Source: Parapedobacter sp042666505 (GTDB taxonomy: Bacteria > Bacteroidota > Bacteroidia > Sphingobacteriales > Sphingobacteriaceae). Taken from it: a stretch of DNA of 64,000 bases. The position numbers and the translations under genes are program-made. The notes beneath the pieces are model-generated. The model made no database searches. It was not told where the DNA came from and worked only from the letters and a program-made list of their open reading frames with translations. The DNA lies in assembly GCF_042666505.1 (NCBI RefSeq), contig NZ_JBHTDN010000004.1:124001-188000 (forward strand), read 5' to 3'. Position 1 is the first letter of the stretch, and every line of letters starts with the position of its first letter. Below are positions 7,701-16,979 of the stretch, piece by piece.

Positions 7701-8504
7701 ATGAATAAGATAACGATTGTAGGAAGCGGAAATATTGGCCTTTCGTTAGCCAAGGGCTTGGTAAACAGGGCTTACTGCCAGGCTGAAGATATCACCTTGA
7801 CCCGGAGGAACCTCAGATCGTTGGGCGAGGAGGCTGCGAAAGGTTTTAAGGTGAGTGACAACAATAAAGTAGCGATCTATGACGCCGATGTTATTGTACT
7901 CGCGGTGTTGCCGCAGCAATTGAAGAAAGTCCTGGAAGAAATTGCTCCCGCTGTCGTACCTGAAAAGCAGATCGTGGTGTCAGTGATTTCGGGTGTTACG
8001 TGTGCCGATGTGCGAGATAAGTTGGGGAACAACATCCAGGTGATCCGAGCTATGCCGAACACAGCGATAGCGATTGGTCAATCCATGACCTGTATTGCTT
8101 CGGACAATGCTTCCGACGAACAGTTGGAGCGGGTGACGAAGATGTTTGAAACGGTTGGTTCAGTGGTTACAATCAACGAAGACCTGATGACCTCGGCGAC
8201 AGCGTTGTGTGCCTGTGGCATTGCCTTCTTCCTCCGTGCGATCCGGGCGGCCTCACAGGGAGGCGTCGAAATTGGCTTTCACGCGCACGATGCGTTAAAA
8301 ATGGCGGTTCAAACGGCAAAAGGAGCGGCAGACTTACTACTGCAAACACAAAGCCATCCGGAAGGAGAAATTGACAAAGTCACTTCACCCAAAGGCTGTA
8401 CAATAGCTGGATTGAATGAAATGGAACACAATGGGTTCAGTTCTGCTTTTATCAAGGGTATCAAATTGTCCGCATTGAAGGCGGGAGGGCTCTACAATGA
8501 TTGA
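7701..8504 (+). CDS. proC: Pyrroline-5-carboxylate reductase
   Basis: NAD(P)H-dependent last step of proline synthesis. The 267-residue protein begins with the Rossmann motif VGSGNIGLSLAKGL (about residues 6-19). It has the conserved VIRAMPNTAIAIGQSMT segment and the C-terminal family signature around SPKGCTIAGLNEMEHNGF. Its stop overlaps the argE start by 8 bases, so the two are probably co-translated. Its presence inside an arginine cluster links proline and arginine synthesis. Confidence 0.94.
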   Translation: MNKITIVGSGNIGLSLAKGLVNRAYCQAEDITLTRRNLRSLGEEAAKGFKVSDNNKVAIYDADVIVLAVLPQQLKKVLEEIAPAVVPEKQIVVSVISGVTCADVRDKLGNNIQVIRAMPNTAIAIGQSMTCIASDNASDEQLERVTKMFETVGSVVTINEDLMTSATALCACGIAFFLRAIRAASQGGVEIGFHAHDALKMAVQTAKGAADLLLQTQSHPEGEIDKVTSPKGCTIAGLNEMEHNGFSSAFIKGIKLSALKAGGLYND

Positions 8505-9558
8505 CAAGCTGGTACAGGAAAGCATTTCCCTCCTGCGAGATCTCATCCGCATTCCGTCGTTTAGTAAAGAAGAAAACCAGACAGGTGATGCGATAGAGCG
8601 GTTTTTGCAGCAACGGGGCGTGCGAACTTACCGAAAGATGAACAACGTTTGGGCCTATAACAGATTTTTCGATCCGGCCAAACCGACGATCTTACTTAAC
8701 TCTCACCACGACACGGTAAAACCCAACACGGGGTATACACGCAACCCCTTTTCACCGGATGTCGAGGGCGGCATTTTATACGGACTTGGAAGCAATGACG
8801 CAGGGGGATGCCTTGTTTCATTGATAGCGGCTTTTCTTTATTTTTACCCACAAGAAGGACTCCAATATAATTTTTGCCTGGCTGCTACGGCCGAGGAGGA
8901 AATCTCCGGTATCAACGGACTTGAATCGGTCATTCCCGATTTAGGATCGTTGGACTTTGCCATTGTAGGTGAGCCTACGCTGATGCAGTTGGCCGTTGCG
9001 GAACGCGGCCTGATGGTACTGGATTGTGTAGCGCATGGCAAGGCCGGCCATGCTGCGCGCGATGAGGGAGACAATGCCATCTACAAAGCACTCAAAGATA
9101 TCGAATGGTTCATTACCTACCGGTTTCCGAAAGAATCGGAAGAATTCGGGCCGATCAAAATGAGTGTTACCGTTATTCACGCGGGATCTCAACACAATGT
9201 GGTACCTGCCACATGCGAGTTCGTGGTAGATGTCCGGGTAACGGATGTATATCGCAATGAAGAAGTGCTCGAAATTATCCGCGACCATGTACATTGCGAG
9301 GTTCAGCCCCGTTCGGTTAGGCTTAAGCCTTCATCCATTCCCAAGGACCATCCGGTTGTGCAGGCGGGCCTTGCGCTTGGGCGTACCACCTACGGATCAC
9401 CCACCACCAGCGATCAAGCTTTACTCGATATTCCCTCGCTTAAACTCGGGCCGGGCGATTCGGCCCGCTCGCATATGGCCGATGAATTCATTCATATAAA
9501 TGAAATCGATGAAGGCATCCGGTTATACATTGACATACTTGAAAAAGTGGTTAAATAG
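8497..9558 (+). CDS. argE: M20-family N-acylornithine/N-acylcitrulline deacylase
   Basis: Zinc peptidase-family deacylase that would release citrulline or ornithine from the N-acyl intermediate. The 353-residue protein shows the metal-site motif NSHHDTV (His70, Asp72), Asp101 in GLGSNDAGG, catalytic Glu in ATAEEEISG (132-134), Glu159 in VGEP, and a C-terminal MADEFIHINEID. The argF' partner predicts an N-acylcitrulline substrate. A DapE-like succinyl-diaminopimelate role is possible but the operon favours arginine. argC, argG and argH are not in the window. Confidence 0.85.
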   Translation: MIDKLVQESISLLRDLIRIPSFSKEENQTGDAIERFLQQRGVRTYRKMNNVWAYNRFFDPAKPTILLNSHHDTVKPNTGYTRNPFSPDVEGGILYGLGSNDAGGCLVSLIAAFLYFYPQEGLQYNFCLAATAEEEISGINGLESVIPDLGSLDFAIVGEPTLMQLAVAERGLMVLDCVAHGKAGHAARDEGDNAIYKALKDIEWFITYRFPKESEEFGPIKMSVTVIHAGSQHNVVPATCEFVVDVRVTDVYRNEEVLEIIRDHVHCEVQPRSVRLKPSSIPKDHPVVQAGLALGRTTYGSPTTSDQALLDIPSLKLGPGDSARSHMADEFIHINEIDEGIRLYIDILEKVVK

Positions 9559-9637
9559 TTTTTTTCATGAAAGCAGTAAGGGTAAACTGCCTTTGCGTTG
9601 TCTTGGTATAAAATCAGGCATAACAAAATATTTAATC

Positions 9638-10072
9638 ATGAAAAAAGTAAACTATTTAGTGGTTTTGGTGAGTGTTGCAGCGATGCTGGTTGTTAGTTGT
9701 GAAAAAGAAAAGGTGGTTTCTACCGATCGGCTTCCGGGGCCGGCTCAATCGTTTATCACACAGCATTTCCCGGAACATGAAATCCTCCAAGTGGTAAAAG
9801 AACGTGACGATTTGAGGACTTCTTATGATGTCTATCTGAGCGAGGGATACAACCTGGATTTTGATAAACATGGAAACATTCTTGGCATAGAAAGCCCGAA
9901 CAGACTGCCGGATAGCGTTGTTCCGCCCAAGTTATTGGCTTATGTCCACGCGCATTATCCAGATCATTTTATACGGGACTGGGAAAAGGATGACCGGGGC
10001 CAGGAGATCAAGCTGTCTAACGGTATGGAGTTGCAATTTGACAAGGAGGGCAACTTCCAACGGATTGATTAG
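9638..10072 (+). CDS. PepSY-like lipoprotein
   Basis: Small exported protein of 144 residues from the ATG at 9638; an upstream open frame from 9500 overlaps argE. A hydrophobic signal ends in a lipobox-like VVSC (about residue 21). The rest matches the layout of Bacteroidota PepSY-like (DUF2874) proteins: two repeats in which an Ile/Pro-rich helix (FITHQHFPE-like; YVHAHYPDH) is followed by a strand pair ending DKHGN or DKEGN (YNLDFDKHGNI, MELQFDKEGNF). The exact function is unknown. Confidence 0.7.
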   Translation: MKKVNYLVVLVSVAAMLVVSCEKEKVVSTDRLPGPAQSFITQHFPEHEILQVVKERDDLRTSYDVYLSEGYNLDFDKHGNILGIESPNRLPDSVVPPKLLAYVHAHYPDHFIRDWEKDDRGQEIKLSNGMELQFDKEGNFQRID

Positions 10073-10159
10073 TCAGTGATCCGTGCGAAGCTCCCCGATC
10101 ACTCCCTGATGTTGTAACAATTGCCACGGGCGGGTATCCAATAGTAAAAATTGATTGCT

Positions 10160-10480
10160 ATGCTTGTTACAACAACTCATCAGGTAGAAGGAAAAAAAAT
10201 CACCAAGTATATAGGTTTGGTAAGCGGGGAGACGATTATCGGAGCAAATTTCTTCCGTGACATCTTCGCTGGAATACGGGATATTGTCGGTGGCCGCTCG
10301 GGATCCTACGAAAAAATATTGCGGGAAGCCAAAGAGACCGCCGTTTACGAAATGCAGCAGTATGCAGCTTCTATGGGCGCAAATGCGGTGGTAGGCGTCG
10401 ATCTTGACTATGAAACCGTAGGCAGTGGGGGAAGCATGCTGATGGTTACTGCCAGCGGCACTGCGGTAATCATTGAGTAA
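10160..10480 (+). CDS. YbjQ/UPF0145 family protein
   Basis: A 106-residue protein of the DUF74 heavy-metal-binding-domain family, which forms pentamers of unknown function. Recognisable segments are YIGLVSGETIIGANFFRDIFAGIRDIVGGRSGSYE (the first 20 and later residues of the core), AMQQYA-type helix and GANAVVGVDLDYE. The ATG at 10160 fits the family start better than the TTG at 10151. Its last 11 bases overlap the 3' end of the convergent esterase gene. Confidence 0.88.
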   Translation: MLVTTTHQVEGKKITKYIGLVSGETIIGANFFRDIFAGIRDIVGGRSGSYEKILREAKETAVYEMQQYAASMGANAVVGVDLDYETVGSGGSMLMVTASGTAVIIE

Positions 10481-11324
10481 TCAAGGGACTGTAAAAACGT
10501 TGCAGTCCCTTGATAAAACTTAATTGGCCGGTGTCCATGTGATCGAGGAAATTGTAGATAAAGGTATCCAGGTATAAACTGTCGATGTTTTGATTTTTAA
10601 AGGCCATGGTCAAGTTGTAGATCGGGTCAACGGTCCACTCGCTATTTTCCAAGCTGCCCGCGGTTAACACGATATTCAGACGGGTATCCGGCTTGAGGGA
10701 CGCCAGTTTCTCTGGCAACTGATTGAGATAAAAATCATGGTACCAAAGGGAAGGACTCGCCGCGACGATATTCGAGAATATCGTTTTTCCCTCCTGTGCC
10801 TGTTGAAGCATGGCCGTTAACGCAAAATAACCGCCGAATGAATGCCCCATTAATGTACGCTGTGCGGTATCTACCCGTAATTCCCCCTCCAATTGGGGTA
10901 GCAATTCGGTACTTATAAATTTGAAAAAGTTCAATCCTCCACCTGAAGCTTTTATTTCATCCGATTCCAAGGACTGGGGATAGAGGAAGTCTCTCACACG
11001 CAGTGAATCCATTTTTTTAAAATCGCCATAGCCGATGCCCACCAGAATTACCGGGGGCAACAGTCCGGTCATTTCATGCTGCTTGACAAGCGGAGCCATG
11101 GATGGAAAATAGAAGTCGCCATCTACCAACAGCACGATTGGGTAGCGTTGGTCGCTATCCGAATGATAATCTTCGGGCAATTGCATGGCAACGGTAAATG
11201 TGTCTCCAACCGCAGTGGAGTAGTATTCGCGGATTGTCGTATGATAAGTAGCTGGCCGGTTGAGTTGAGCGACACCGAGTACAGGTAGTAACAGCAGCCA
11301 TACGAGTAACGTGTTATTTTCCAT
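10470..11324 (-). CDS. Exported alpha/beta hydrolase, esterase D-like
   Basis: A 284-residue putative esterase of the PF00756 type (esterase D / enterochelin esterase-like). Residues 1-19 form a signal peptide ending GVAQ. The nucleophile elbow GHSFGG carries Ser162, and YPIVLLVDGDFYF (61-73) is the typical first core strand. A late DHMDTG supplies a His candidate for the triad. The substrate is not known; the family cuts acyl esters on siderophores, sugars or xylan. It converges with the ybjQ-like gene. Confidence 0.78.
   Translation of the reverse strand: MENNTLLVWLLLLPVLGVAQLNRPATYHTTIREYYSTAVGDTFTVAMQLPEDYHSDSDQRYPIVLLVDGDFYFPSMAPLVKQHEMTGLLPPVILVGIGYGDFKKMDSLRVRDFLYPQSLESDEIKASGGGLNFFKFISTELLPQLEGELRVDTAQRTLMGHSFGGYFALTAMLQQAQEGKTIFSNIVAASPSLWYHDFYLNQLPEKLASLKPDTRLNIVLTAGSLENSEWTVDPIYNLTMAFKNQNIDSLYLDTFIYNFLDHMDTGQLSFIKGLQRFYSPLITQ
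10481..10513. other. Inverted repeat inside the convergent gene overlap
   Basis: A perfect 11-bp stem, TCAAGGGACTG at 10481-10491 and its complement at 10503-10513, encloses 11 bases. It starts immediately after the ybjQ-like stop and lies inside the last codons of the opposite esterase gene. It may terminate the plus-strand transcript, although no clean T tract follows. Confidence 0.5.
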
Positions 11325-11444
11325 GGTTTACTGATTAAGTTGATGCAAAAATAATCGTCTAATCAGCAGACATATAGGTATTTAACGTTTTTAACAATTT
11401 TTACATTTTTTAACAGAGTCTTGCGAAGCTGTGTCAAGTACACG

Positions 11445-12278
11445 TTAGTTTTCAATCAAGTCATATACCCGGACGTAGTCCACTTCCAATTGGGCCGGAA
11501 AGGCCATTTCATCGACCCCCTGTAAACCTCCCCAATTGCCACCCACTGCGATATTGATCAGCCAATGGAAATTCTTGTCGAAAGGCCAGGCGCGGAATCC
11601 GGTCCCTTCATTAGCAAAAGTGAAGATTTGTACGTCGTCCACGTACCCGCGGATGTAAGTGGGGGTCCAATCCACCCGGTAAACGTGAAAGTCGGCTGTC
11701 GCATTTTCGATTCTTTTTTTTGCGGTTTTCTGTGTTCCGTTGACGTGATTATATGCGTCGGTGTGCACACTGATGTGAACGACATCGGGGTCATGGCCCA
11801 CATGCTCTAAAATGTCGATTTCACCTGAAGCCGGCCACCCGCCATACGCCCAGTCGGTAGGCAGCAGCCATATTGCGGGCCAGGTACCTACGCCAGATGG
11901 CAATTTGGCTTTTACTTCAAATCTTCCGTAACGGAAGTCGGCTTTTCCCCGGCTTACCAACCTTGCCGACGTGTAGGCCGACCCCTTGTAGGGTTCGCGG
12001 ATCGCGGTGACGGTAAGCAGGCCGCCACCGACATGCACATTTTCCAGGCGTTTTTCGGTATAGTACTGTTGTTCATTGTTACCCCAGCCATCTGCCCCGA
12101 TGTCATACCCCCATTTCGTTTCGTCGGGTAGACCATCGTAGTTAAACTCATCTGCCCAGGAGGGGGTGGATGCAAACGTATATTCCTCTGGTCCGGGAAA
12201 TAAAGGCGATGGTATGTCCGGCCGATTCCGCTGGTTAACACAAACTACTAGTAATAGCGCCAAGTAAGGAAGATTCAT
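11445..12278 (-). CDS. Glycoside hydrolase family 16 (endo-beta-glucanase-like)
   Basis: A 277-residue exported GH16 protein. A hydrophobic N-terminus with Cys13 may be a lipoprotein signal. The catalytic motif GEIDILEHVG gives nucleophile Glu153, Asp155 and acid/base Glu158, in the beta-bulge form seen in laminarinases. WAIWLLP-type and DFRYGRFEVKAKLP strands fit the jelly roll. Probable substrates are beta-1,3 or mixed-linked glucans; agarase- or carrageenase-like specificity is not excluded. It is divergent from a GH20 gene across about 200 bases without other genes. Confidence 0.9.
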   Translation of the reverse strand: MNLPYLALLLVVCVNQRNRPDIPSPLFPGPEEYTFASTPSWADEFNYDGLPDETKWGYDIGADGWGNNEQQYYTEKRLENVHVGGGLLTVTAIREPYKGSAYTSARLVSRGKADFRYGRFEVKAKLPSGVGTWPAIWLLPTDWAYGGWPASGEIDILEHVGHDPDVVHISVHTDAYNHVNGTQKTAKKRIENATADFHVYRVDWTPTYIRGYVDDVQIFTFANEGTGFRAWPFDKNFHWLINIAVGGNWGGLQGVDEMAFPAQLEVDYVRVYDLIEN

Positions 12279-12479
12279 AACGAAGGTATTTTGCTACAAT
12301 AATATATATTTTTCCATAATTTATTCACTGCATGTCCGCATTCAAGGGTTCTCCGCGTATTAAGGAAGTGCCGAACCGGGGTTGATTGGGGTGTTTCTAA
12401 TTATGGCGCACTACGATAATTGGATAATATAAGCATTTTGAGTAAGTTTGTCTCAGATACACTAAAACAAACAGATCGC

Positions 12480-14744
12480 ATGACTCAATATGCACGCAGA
12501 TTGATATTGGGTTTGTTGGTGTTGTCGTCTACGGCGGTGATACCTGCCCTTGGTCAAAATCAGATAGCTCTCATTCCCCGGCCCAATACCCTAGAAATTC
12601 ACGAAGGCGAGTTTGTATTTCCTTCGGTTACACCGGTGTATGCATTTGATGAATTTTCAGATGTCGCTTCGTTGCTCGCCGAACATCCTTATGCGAACTT
12701 TACGCCGGCTGAACGTATCAAATCCCATAAACGGATACCGGAGGGTGGCATACGGCTCATCCGGGCCCGCGCAGAGGATCATCTTCCGGCCGACGCATAC
12801 CGGTTGACGGTAGACACCGGAGGCATCATGATCACCGCGCATCAGCCGGCCGCGGTTATTAACGGGATATTGACATTGCTGCAATTGGCATATACCCAGC
12901 CCAATGGCCGGATATTGCCGGCGATGATGATTGAGGACAAGCCACGTTTTGCGTATCGTGGGCTCCTTTTGGATGTTTCGAGGCATTTCTATCCGTTATC
13001 TTTTCTCAAGAAGTTCATCGATCTGATGGCGCTCTATAAATTCAATACGCTTCATTGGCACCTTACGGATGGCGCGGGCTGGCGATTGGAAATCAAGCGT
13101 TATCCCGAGCTTACCCAAAGGGCGGCTTGGCGAACACACGTCCCGTGGAAAGATTGGTGGCAAAATGGGCGCAGGTATTTGAATGAAGGGGAGCCCAATG
13201 CAAGCGGTGGGTACTATACGCAGGATGAAGCGCGGGAATTGGTTGCGTATGCCGCAAAAAAAGGCATTACCATCATTCCGGAGATTGAGATGCCGGGCCA
13301 TTCCGAGGAAGTACTGGCTGTGTATCCGGAATTATCGTGTTCGGGAAGCCCTTATCAGCACGCCGAATTTTGTGTCGGTAGTGAGGAGACCTTTACGTTT
13401 CTGACCAACATGCTGAGTGAAGTAATCGCTGTTTTTCCGTCGGAATATGTCCACATCGGTGGAGATGAGGTAAGCAAGGAATCCTGGAAGGCCTGTCCGA
13501 AGTGCCAGGCGTTGATGGAAAGAGAGGGCCTTAAGACAGTGGATGAGTTGCAGAGTTATGCGGTAAAGCGTATCGGATCATTTCTGCAGTCAAAGGGAAA
13601 GAAATTGATCGGCTGGGATGAAATCTTGGAGGGAGGCGCCCCGGCGGGTGCGACGGTGATGAGTTGGCGCGGAGAAGAAGGCGGAGTCCAAGCGGCCAAT
13701 GCAGGCCACAATGTGATTATGACCCCCAATTCCCATCTTTATTTCGATTATTACCAAAGTGATCCGCGAACGCAGCCCGAGGCGATCGGGGGCTATATCC
13801 CGGTACGTAAGGTGTACGAATATGAACCCATTCCCAAAGGGGTTGCGGCAGATAAGGTAGCACATATTTTAGGAGCACAGGGTAATATCTGGACCGAGTA
13901 CATGCCAACGTCGGAACAGGTGGAATACATGGCGTTTCCCCGCGCACTGGCTTTGGCCGAAGTGGTGTGGTCCAATCCGGGGCAACGGGATTGGAACGAT
14001 TTCTACGAACGATTGCAACAACATTATACGTTGTTGCAAAAATTTCATGTTAATTACTACCGCCCCTCATATCGGGTGGATATCGCGGTTCGGTTCAATC
14101 CGGATACCCTAACCAACACGGTTTCCATGTCTACCGAACAATACGGACCCGGTATCCGCTATACGACCGATGGTACGGACCCGGATGCAAAATCAGCCTT
14201 GTATGCCGAGCCCATCGAGCTATCTATACCGGCTACGGTCAAGGCGGCATACTTCGTCGATTCGGGTCGCGTCGGATCGGTGACGACGGCCAAGGCTGAT
14301 GTTCATAAAGCCATCGGCAAAACGGTTTCCTATCAGACGCCTTGGGATACTTATGCGGCGGAGGAAGCCCGCACGTTGGTAAATGGCAGTAAGGGCGGGC
14401 GCCAGGCCGACGACGGTCAATGGCAAGGATTCCGAAACCACGTAGATGTGACCATCGATTTTGAGCGACGCGAGGAGTTGCACAGCGTAGCCATCGGGTT
14501 CCTGCAGGATCGAGCTGTGAATGCATATCTCCCCGGGGAGGTAAAGGTATTGCTGTCTGATAACGGCAAAAATTTCCGTGAAGCGGGTGTTGTGGCCAAC
14601 GCCGTATCTCCGGAAGAGCGGTTTCCTGTAACCAAAACTTTTGAATTCAATTTCGAAGTTCCGCAGACGGCCCGCTACCTACGCATCGTCGCGACCAACG
14701 TACAGCATGAATTGTTGCTTACCGATGAAGTGGTGGTATATTAA
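12480..14744 (+). CDS. Beta-N-acetylhexosaminidase (GH20) with C-terminal F5/8 domain
   Basis: Exo-acting hexosaminidase of about 754 residues from the ATG at 12480 (MTQYARRLILGLLVLSS); a TTG-started frame from 12420 lacks a signal-like start. A signal peptide ends near PALGQ. A GH20b domain precedes the (beta/alpha)8 barrel, which has the catalytic pair Asp329-Glu330 in HIGGDE and the motifs HWHLTDGAGWR and IIPEIEMPGHS. A chitobiase C-like segment (about 545-620) and a discoidin/F5-8 type C carbohydrate-binding domain follow. It would release GlcNAc or GalNAc from glycans in the periplasm. Confidence 0.94.
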   Translation: MTQYARRLILGLLVLSSTAVIPALGQNQIALIPRPNTLEIHEGEFVFPSVTPVYAFDEFSDVASLLAEHPYANFTPAERIKSHKRIPEGGIRLIRARAEDHLPADAYRLTVDTGGIMITAHQPAAVINGILTLLQLAYTQPNGRILPAMMIEDKPRFAYRGLLLDVSRHFYPLSFLKKFIDLMALYKFNTLHWHLTDGAGWRLEIKRYPELTQRAAWRTHVPWKDWWQNGRRYLNEGEPNASGGYYTQDEARELVAYAAKKGITIIPEIEMPGHSEEVLAVYPELSCSGSPYQHAEFCVGSEETFTFLTNMLSEVIAVFPSEYVHIGGDEVSKESWKACPKCQALMEREGLKTVDELQSYAVKRIGSFLQSKGKKLIGWDEILEGGAPAGATVMSWRGEEGGVQAANAGHNVIMTPNSHLYFDYYQSDPRTQPEAIGGYIPVRKVYEYEPIPKGVAADKVAHILGAQGNIWTEYMPTSEQVEYMAFPRALALAEVVWSNPGQRDWNDFYERLQQHYTLLQKFHVNYYRPSYRVDIAVRFNPDTLTNTVSMSTEQYGPGIRYTTDGTDPDAKSALYAEPIELSIPATVKAAYFVDSGRVGSVTTAKADVHKAIGKTVSYQTPWDTYAAEEARTLVNGSKGGRQADDGQWQGFRNHVDVTIDFERREELHSVAIGFLQDRAVNAYLPGEVKVLLSDNGKNFREAGVVANAVSPEERFPVTKTFEFNFEVPQTARYLRIVATNVQHELLLTDEVVVY

Positions 14745-14795
14745 AAAGGCTGGATACGTTGATGCGGGTATTTCCGCTGGTTAACGCGTGAGCTG

Positions 14796-15848
14796 TCAGG
14801 CACCGTGACCGATATGGTTATAATACTTCAGGTTAGACTTCATCACGATGTCGATCGGAAGATACGTCTTCTTATTGATGGTTCTTTTTAAAATCAGCAG
14901 ATCATAAAACAAGTGGATGCCCGCATAAGCTTGCGTGTAGGGCTGTTGCGAAATAAGGAAATCGATTACCTCATTTGTTAAATATTTGACGTTTTCCTCA
15001 ATCAGGTCATAACCGATTAAAATGTGCTTTTTTTCGGGTGAGAATACGCTGGCAACGCGATGGATACCGTTGGTAACGAATATTCCTTCGACAAAGGGGC
15101 TGGCAGCGATTAATCCCGAGAGTTCGGTTTCAATGTGTTCATTGGCCAACGTACTTTCATATTTTATAATGGATCGCTGTTTTGATTTGAAAAACTCCCT
15201 GAAACCGTTTTCCCGACTGGTAAAATGTAAGTGATTATCCTGTTCTTGTGTAAGCGAGATGATCAGGAGCGTTGACGAAGGAGATACGGATTTGTGTAGT
15301 AATTCGCCGGCGAGGAAGCCACTGTCGAAAGAATGCTGGCCGATAAACGGGATATTAGGAAGTTCGGGCAATTGCGTATCAAAGAATATGACCGGCGTAC
15401 CGGCTCGTTTAAGGCGCTGCACAAATTTTAGGGTTTCGGCCGCAAAAATGGGAACCATGAATACACCGTCGTAGTTGTTTTCCAAGATCGATGCTGTTTG
15501 TGTCACGAATGCCTGTTTGTCATTTTGATGAAACCGGTGGACCTCGATCTGGAAACCGTATGGTTTAAGTTCGTTAATAGCGTCGGCAAAGCCACGTTCG
15601 TGCTCCTTCCAATAAGGAATGTCCGGCGTGGCTTCCGGAAGCAGCGCGGCAATCGAATATTGCTTCGCCGATTTCAGGCGGCTCGCCAGAATGTTCGGCG
15701 TATAGCCTAACTCTTCTATGGCTTTTAAAATCCGCTCTTCTGTCTTTTTTGAAACCCCTCCCCGGTTATTGAGTACTTTGTCAACAGGGCCGGTGGAAAC
15801 GCCAGCGTGTAGGGCAATATCTTTAATGCCAACGGGATTTTTTTTCAT
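14796..15848 (-). CDS. LacI-family transcriptional regulator
   Basis: A 350-residue regulator. Residues about 7-51 form the LacI helix-turn-helix and hinge (IKDIALHAGVSTGPVDKVLN, then EERILKAIEELGYTPN), followed by a periplasmic-binding-protein-like sensor domain. The VSTGPVDKVLN recognition helix belongs to the GVSTGTVDRVL subgroup common in Bacteroidota. It is divergent from the sugar-catabolic operon at 16101. Two palindromic sites in the shared gap and one before the downstream susC are its likely operators. The ligand is probably a sugar from that pathway (inference). Confidence 0.92.
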   Translation of the reverse strand: MKKNPVGIKDIALHAGVSTGPVDKVLNNRGGVSKKTEERILKAIEELGYTPNILASRLKSAKQYSIAALLPEATPDIPYWKEHERGFADAINELKPYGFQIEVHRFHQNDKQAFVTQTASILENNYDGVFMVPIFAAETLKFVQRLKRAGTPVIFFDTQLPELPNIPFIGQHSFDSGFLAGELLHKSVSPSSTLLIISLTQEQDNHLHFTSRENGFREFFKSKQRSIIKYESTLANEHIETELSGLIAASPFVEGIFVTNGIHRVASVFSPEKKHILIGYDLIEENVKYLTNEVIDFLISQQPYTQAYAGIHLFYDLLILKRTINKKTYLPIDIVMKSNLKYYNHIGHGA

Positions 15849-15950
15849 TGCAAATGATCATTATTGGCTAACCGGTACAAAGACAAGGCGGTTAGATACG
15901 ACAAAAATACAAGTAAATTAATCAATTATACATAAAAAATGGGTAAAAAT

Positions 15951-15981
15951 TTAGGTTTTAAAAAAAATATAGTTATATTCG
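15951..15981 (+). promoter_or_regulatory. Candidate promoter of the catabolic operon
   Basis: TTAG at 15951-15954 and TATATTCG at 15974-15981 are 19 bases apart and each differs by one base from the Bacteroidota -33/-7 consensus. The first operator begins 7 bases after the -7 element, where a LacI-type repressor would block initiation. Confidence 0.45.
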
Positions 15982-15988
15982 CGGCATA

Positions 15989-16004
15989 AGGTGAACGTTC
16001 ACTA
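15989..16004. promoter_or_regulatory. LacI-type operator O1
   Basis: AGGTGAACGTTCACTA contains the perfect 12-bp palindrome GTGAACGTTCAC with the central CG typical of LacI-family operators. The right half is a perfect TAGTGAAC half site. It lies in the gap between the LacI-family gene and the 16101 operon. Confidence 0.8.
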
Positions 16005-16040
16005 TTTTTAAGGCTAACAGCCTCTTTTTTTAAAACCAAA

Positions 16041-16056
16041 TAGTTAACGTTCACTA
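16041..16056. promoter_or_regulatory. LacI-type operator O2
   Basis: TAGTTAACGTTCACTA is a 16-bp palindrome with one mismatch between halves; the right half is again TAGTGAAC. Its centre is 52 bp from that of O1, close to five helical turns, so both sites face the same side of the DNA. Confidence 0.8.
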
Positions 16057-16100
16057 TTTTTTGATTTACGTGATTGCTAACCTTTTTTACAATTTAAATT

Positions 16101-16955
16101 ATGAAGATCGGTATCGATAGCTATTGTTATCATAGACTGTTTGGGGAGGTATATCCGCAACAAGATCAGCCTGGAAGCTTACTATCCTTTGACGAATTTC
16201 TGGAAAAAGCAATCGAATTGCCCATAGACGGACTTTCGCTGGAATCGTGTTTTTTCCCAAAATTTGACGCGCATTATTTGCAGGCTGTCAAAGGGATACT
16301 TGACAGCGCCGGCATGGATCGGGTATACGCCTGGGGCCATCCCGATGGATTAGAACGAGGCCAAAACCCCGGGGCCTACGACGAAATGTTGGCTCATATT
16401 GAATATGCCAGTCAGATCGGTGCAAAAGTAATGCGGGTGGTAGGTAGCAGTCTTCTTTTCCGGTTTGAGCCGCATGGGCCCCAACTCGAAAAATTGGGAC
16501 AACAGTTTGCAGAGGCAACTAAAATAGCTGAGCGATATGAGGTAAAACTGGCGGTAGAAAATCATATCGACTATAATGCCGACGAAATTTTGCAGCTGGT
16601 GCGCCACGTAAATTCACCTTATTTCGGTGTGAACTTTGACACGGGTAATTTCTTAAGGGTCCTGGACGATCCGATCCAAGCCATGGAAAAGCTGGCGCCC
16701 TATGTGTACGCCACCCACATCAAGGATTTGCTTCCCGTCAAAGGAGTGCCGGCGAATGAATGGTATTTTTTCTCATGCGTGCCAACCAATCAGGGAATGA
16801 TTGATAACCGGAAAATAGCTGAAATTCTCCATGCACAGGGCTACGAAGGATTTTTGGCGGTCGAGATCGATTTTCTTCATCCGGACTACCGCAATCAGGA
16901 GGAGCAAGTGGTACGCCAAAGTATCGCGGAACTGCGAAAAATCACAACCTTTTAA
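16101..16955 (+). CDS. Sugar isomerase/epimerase, TIM-barrel (AP endonuclease 2-like)
   Basis: A 284-residue cytoplasmic protein of the PF01261 family. The usual metal-ligand positions are visible as Glu in AVENHIDYN, Asp in GVNFDTGNF, His in THIKD and Glu in LAVEIDFLHP. It is first in an operon with a Gfo/Idh/MocA oxidoreductase, the common pairing for oxidised sugar or inosose metabolism. No signal peptide is seen, unlike the two TIM-barrel proteins at the end of the operon. The substrate is not known. Confidence 0.85.
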   Translation: MKIGIDSYCYHRLFGEVYPQQDQPGSLLSFDEFLEKAIELPIDGLSLESCFFPKFDAHYLQAVKGILDSAGMDRVYAWGHPDGLERGQNPGAYDEMLAHIEYASQIGAKVMRVVGSSLLFRFEPHGPQLEKLGQQFAEATKIAERYEVKLAVENHIDYNADEILQLVRHVNSPYFGVNFDTGNFLRVLDDPIQAMEKLAPYVYATHIKDLLPVKGVPANEWYFFSCVPTNQGMIDNRKIAEILHAQGYEGFLAVEIDFLHPDYRNQEEQVVRQSIAELRKITTF

Positions 16956-16979
16956 GCATACAACTTTAAGCATACAACT

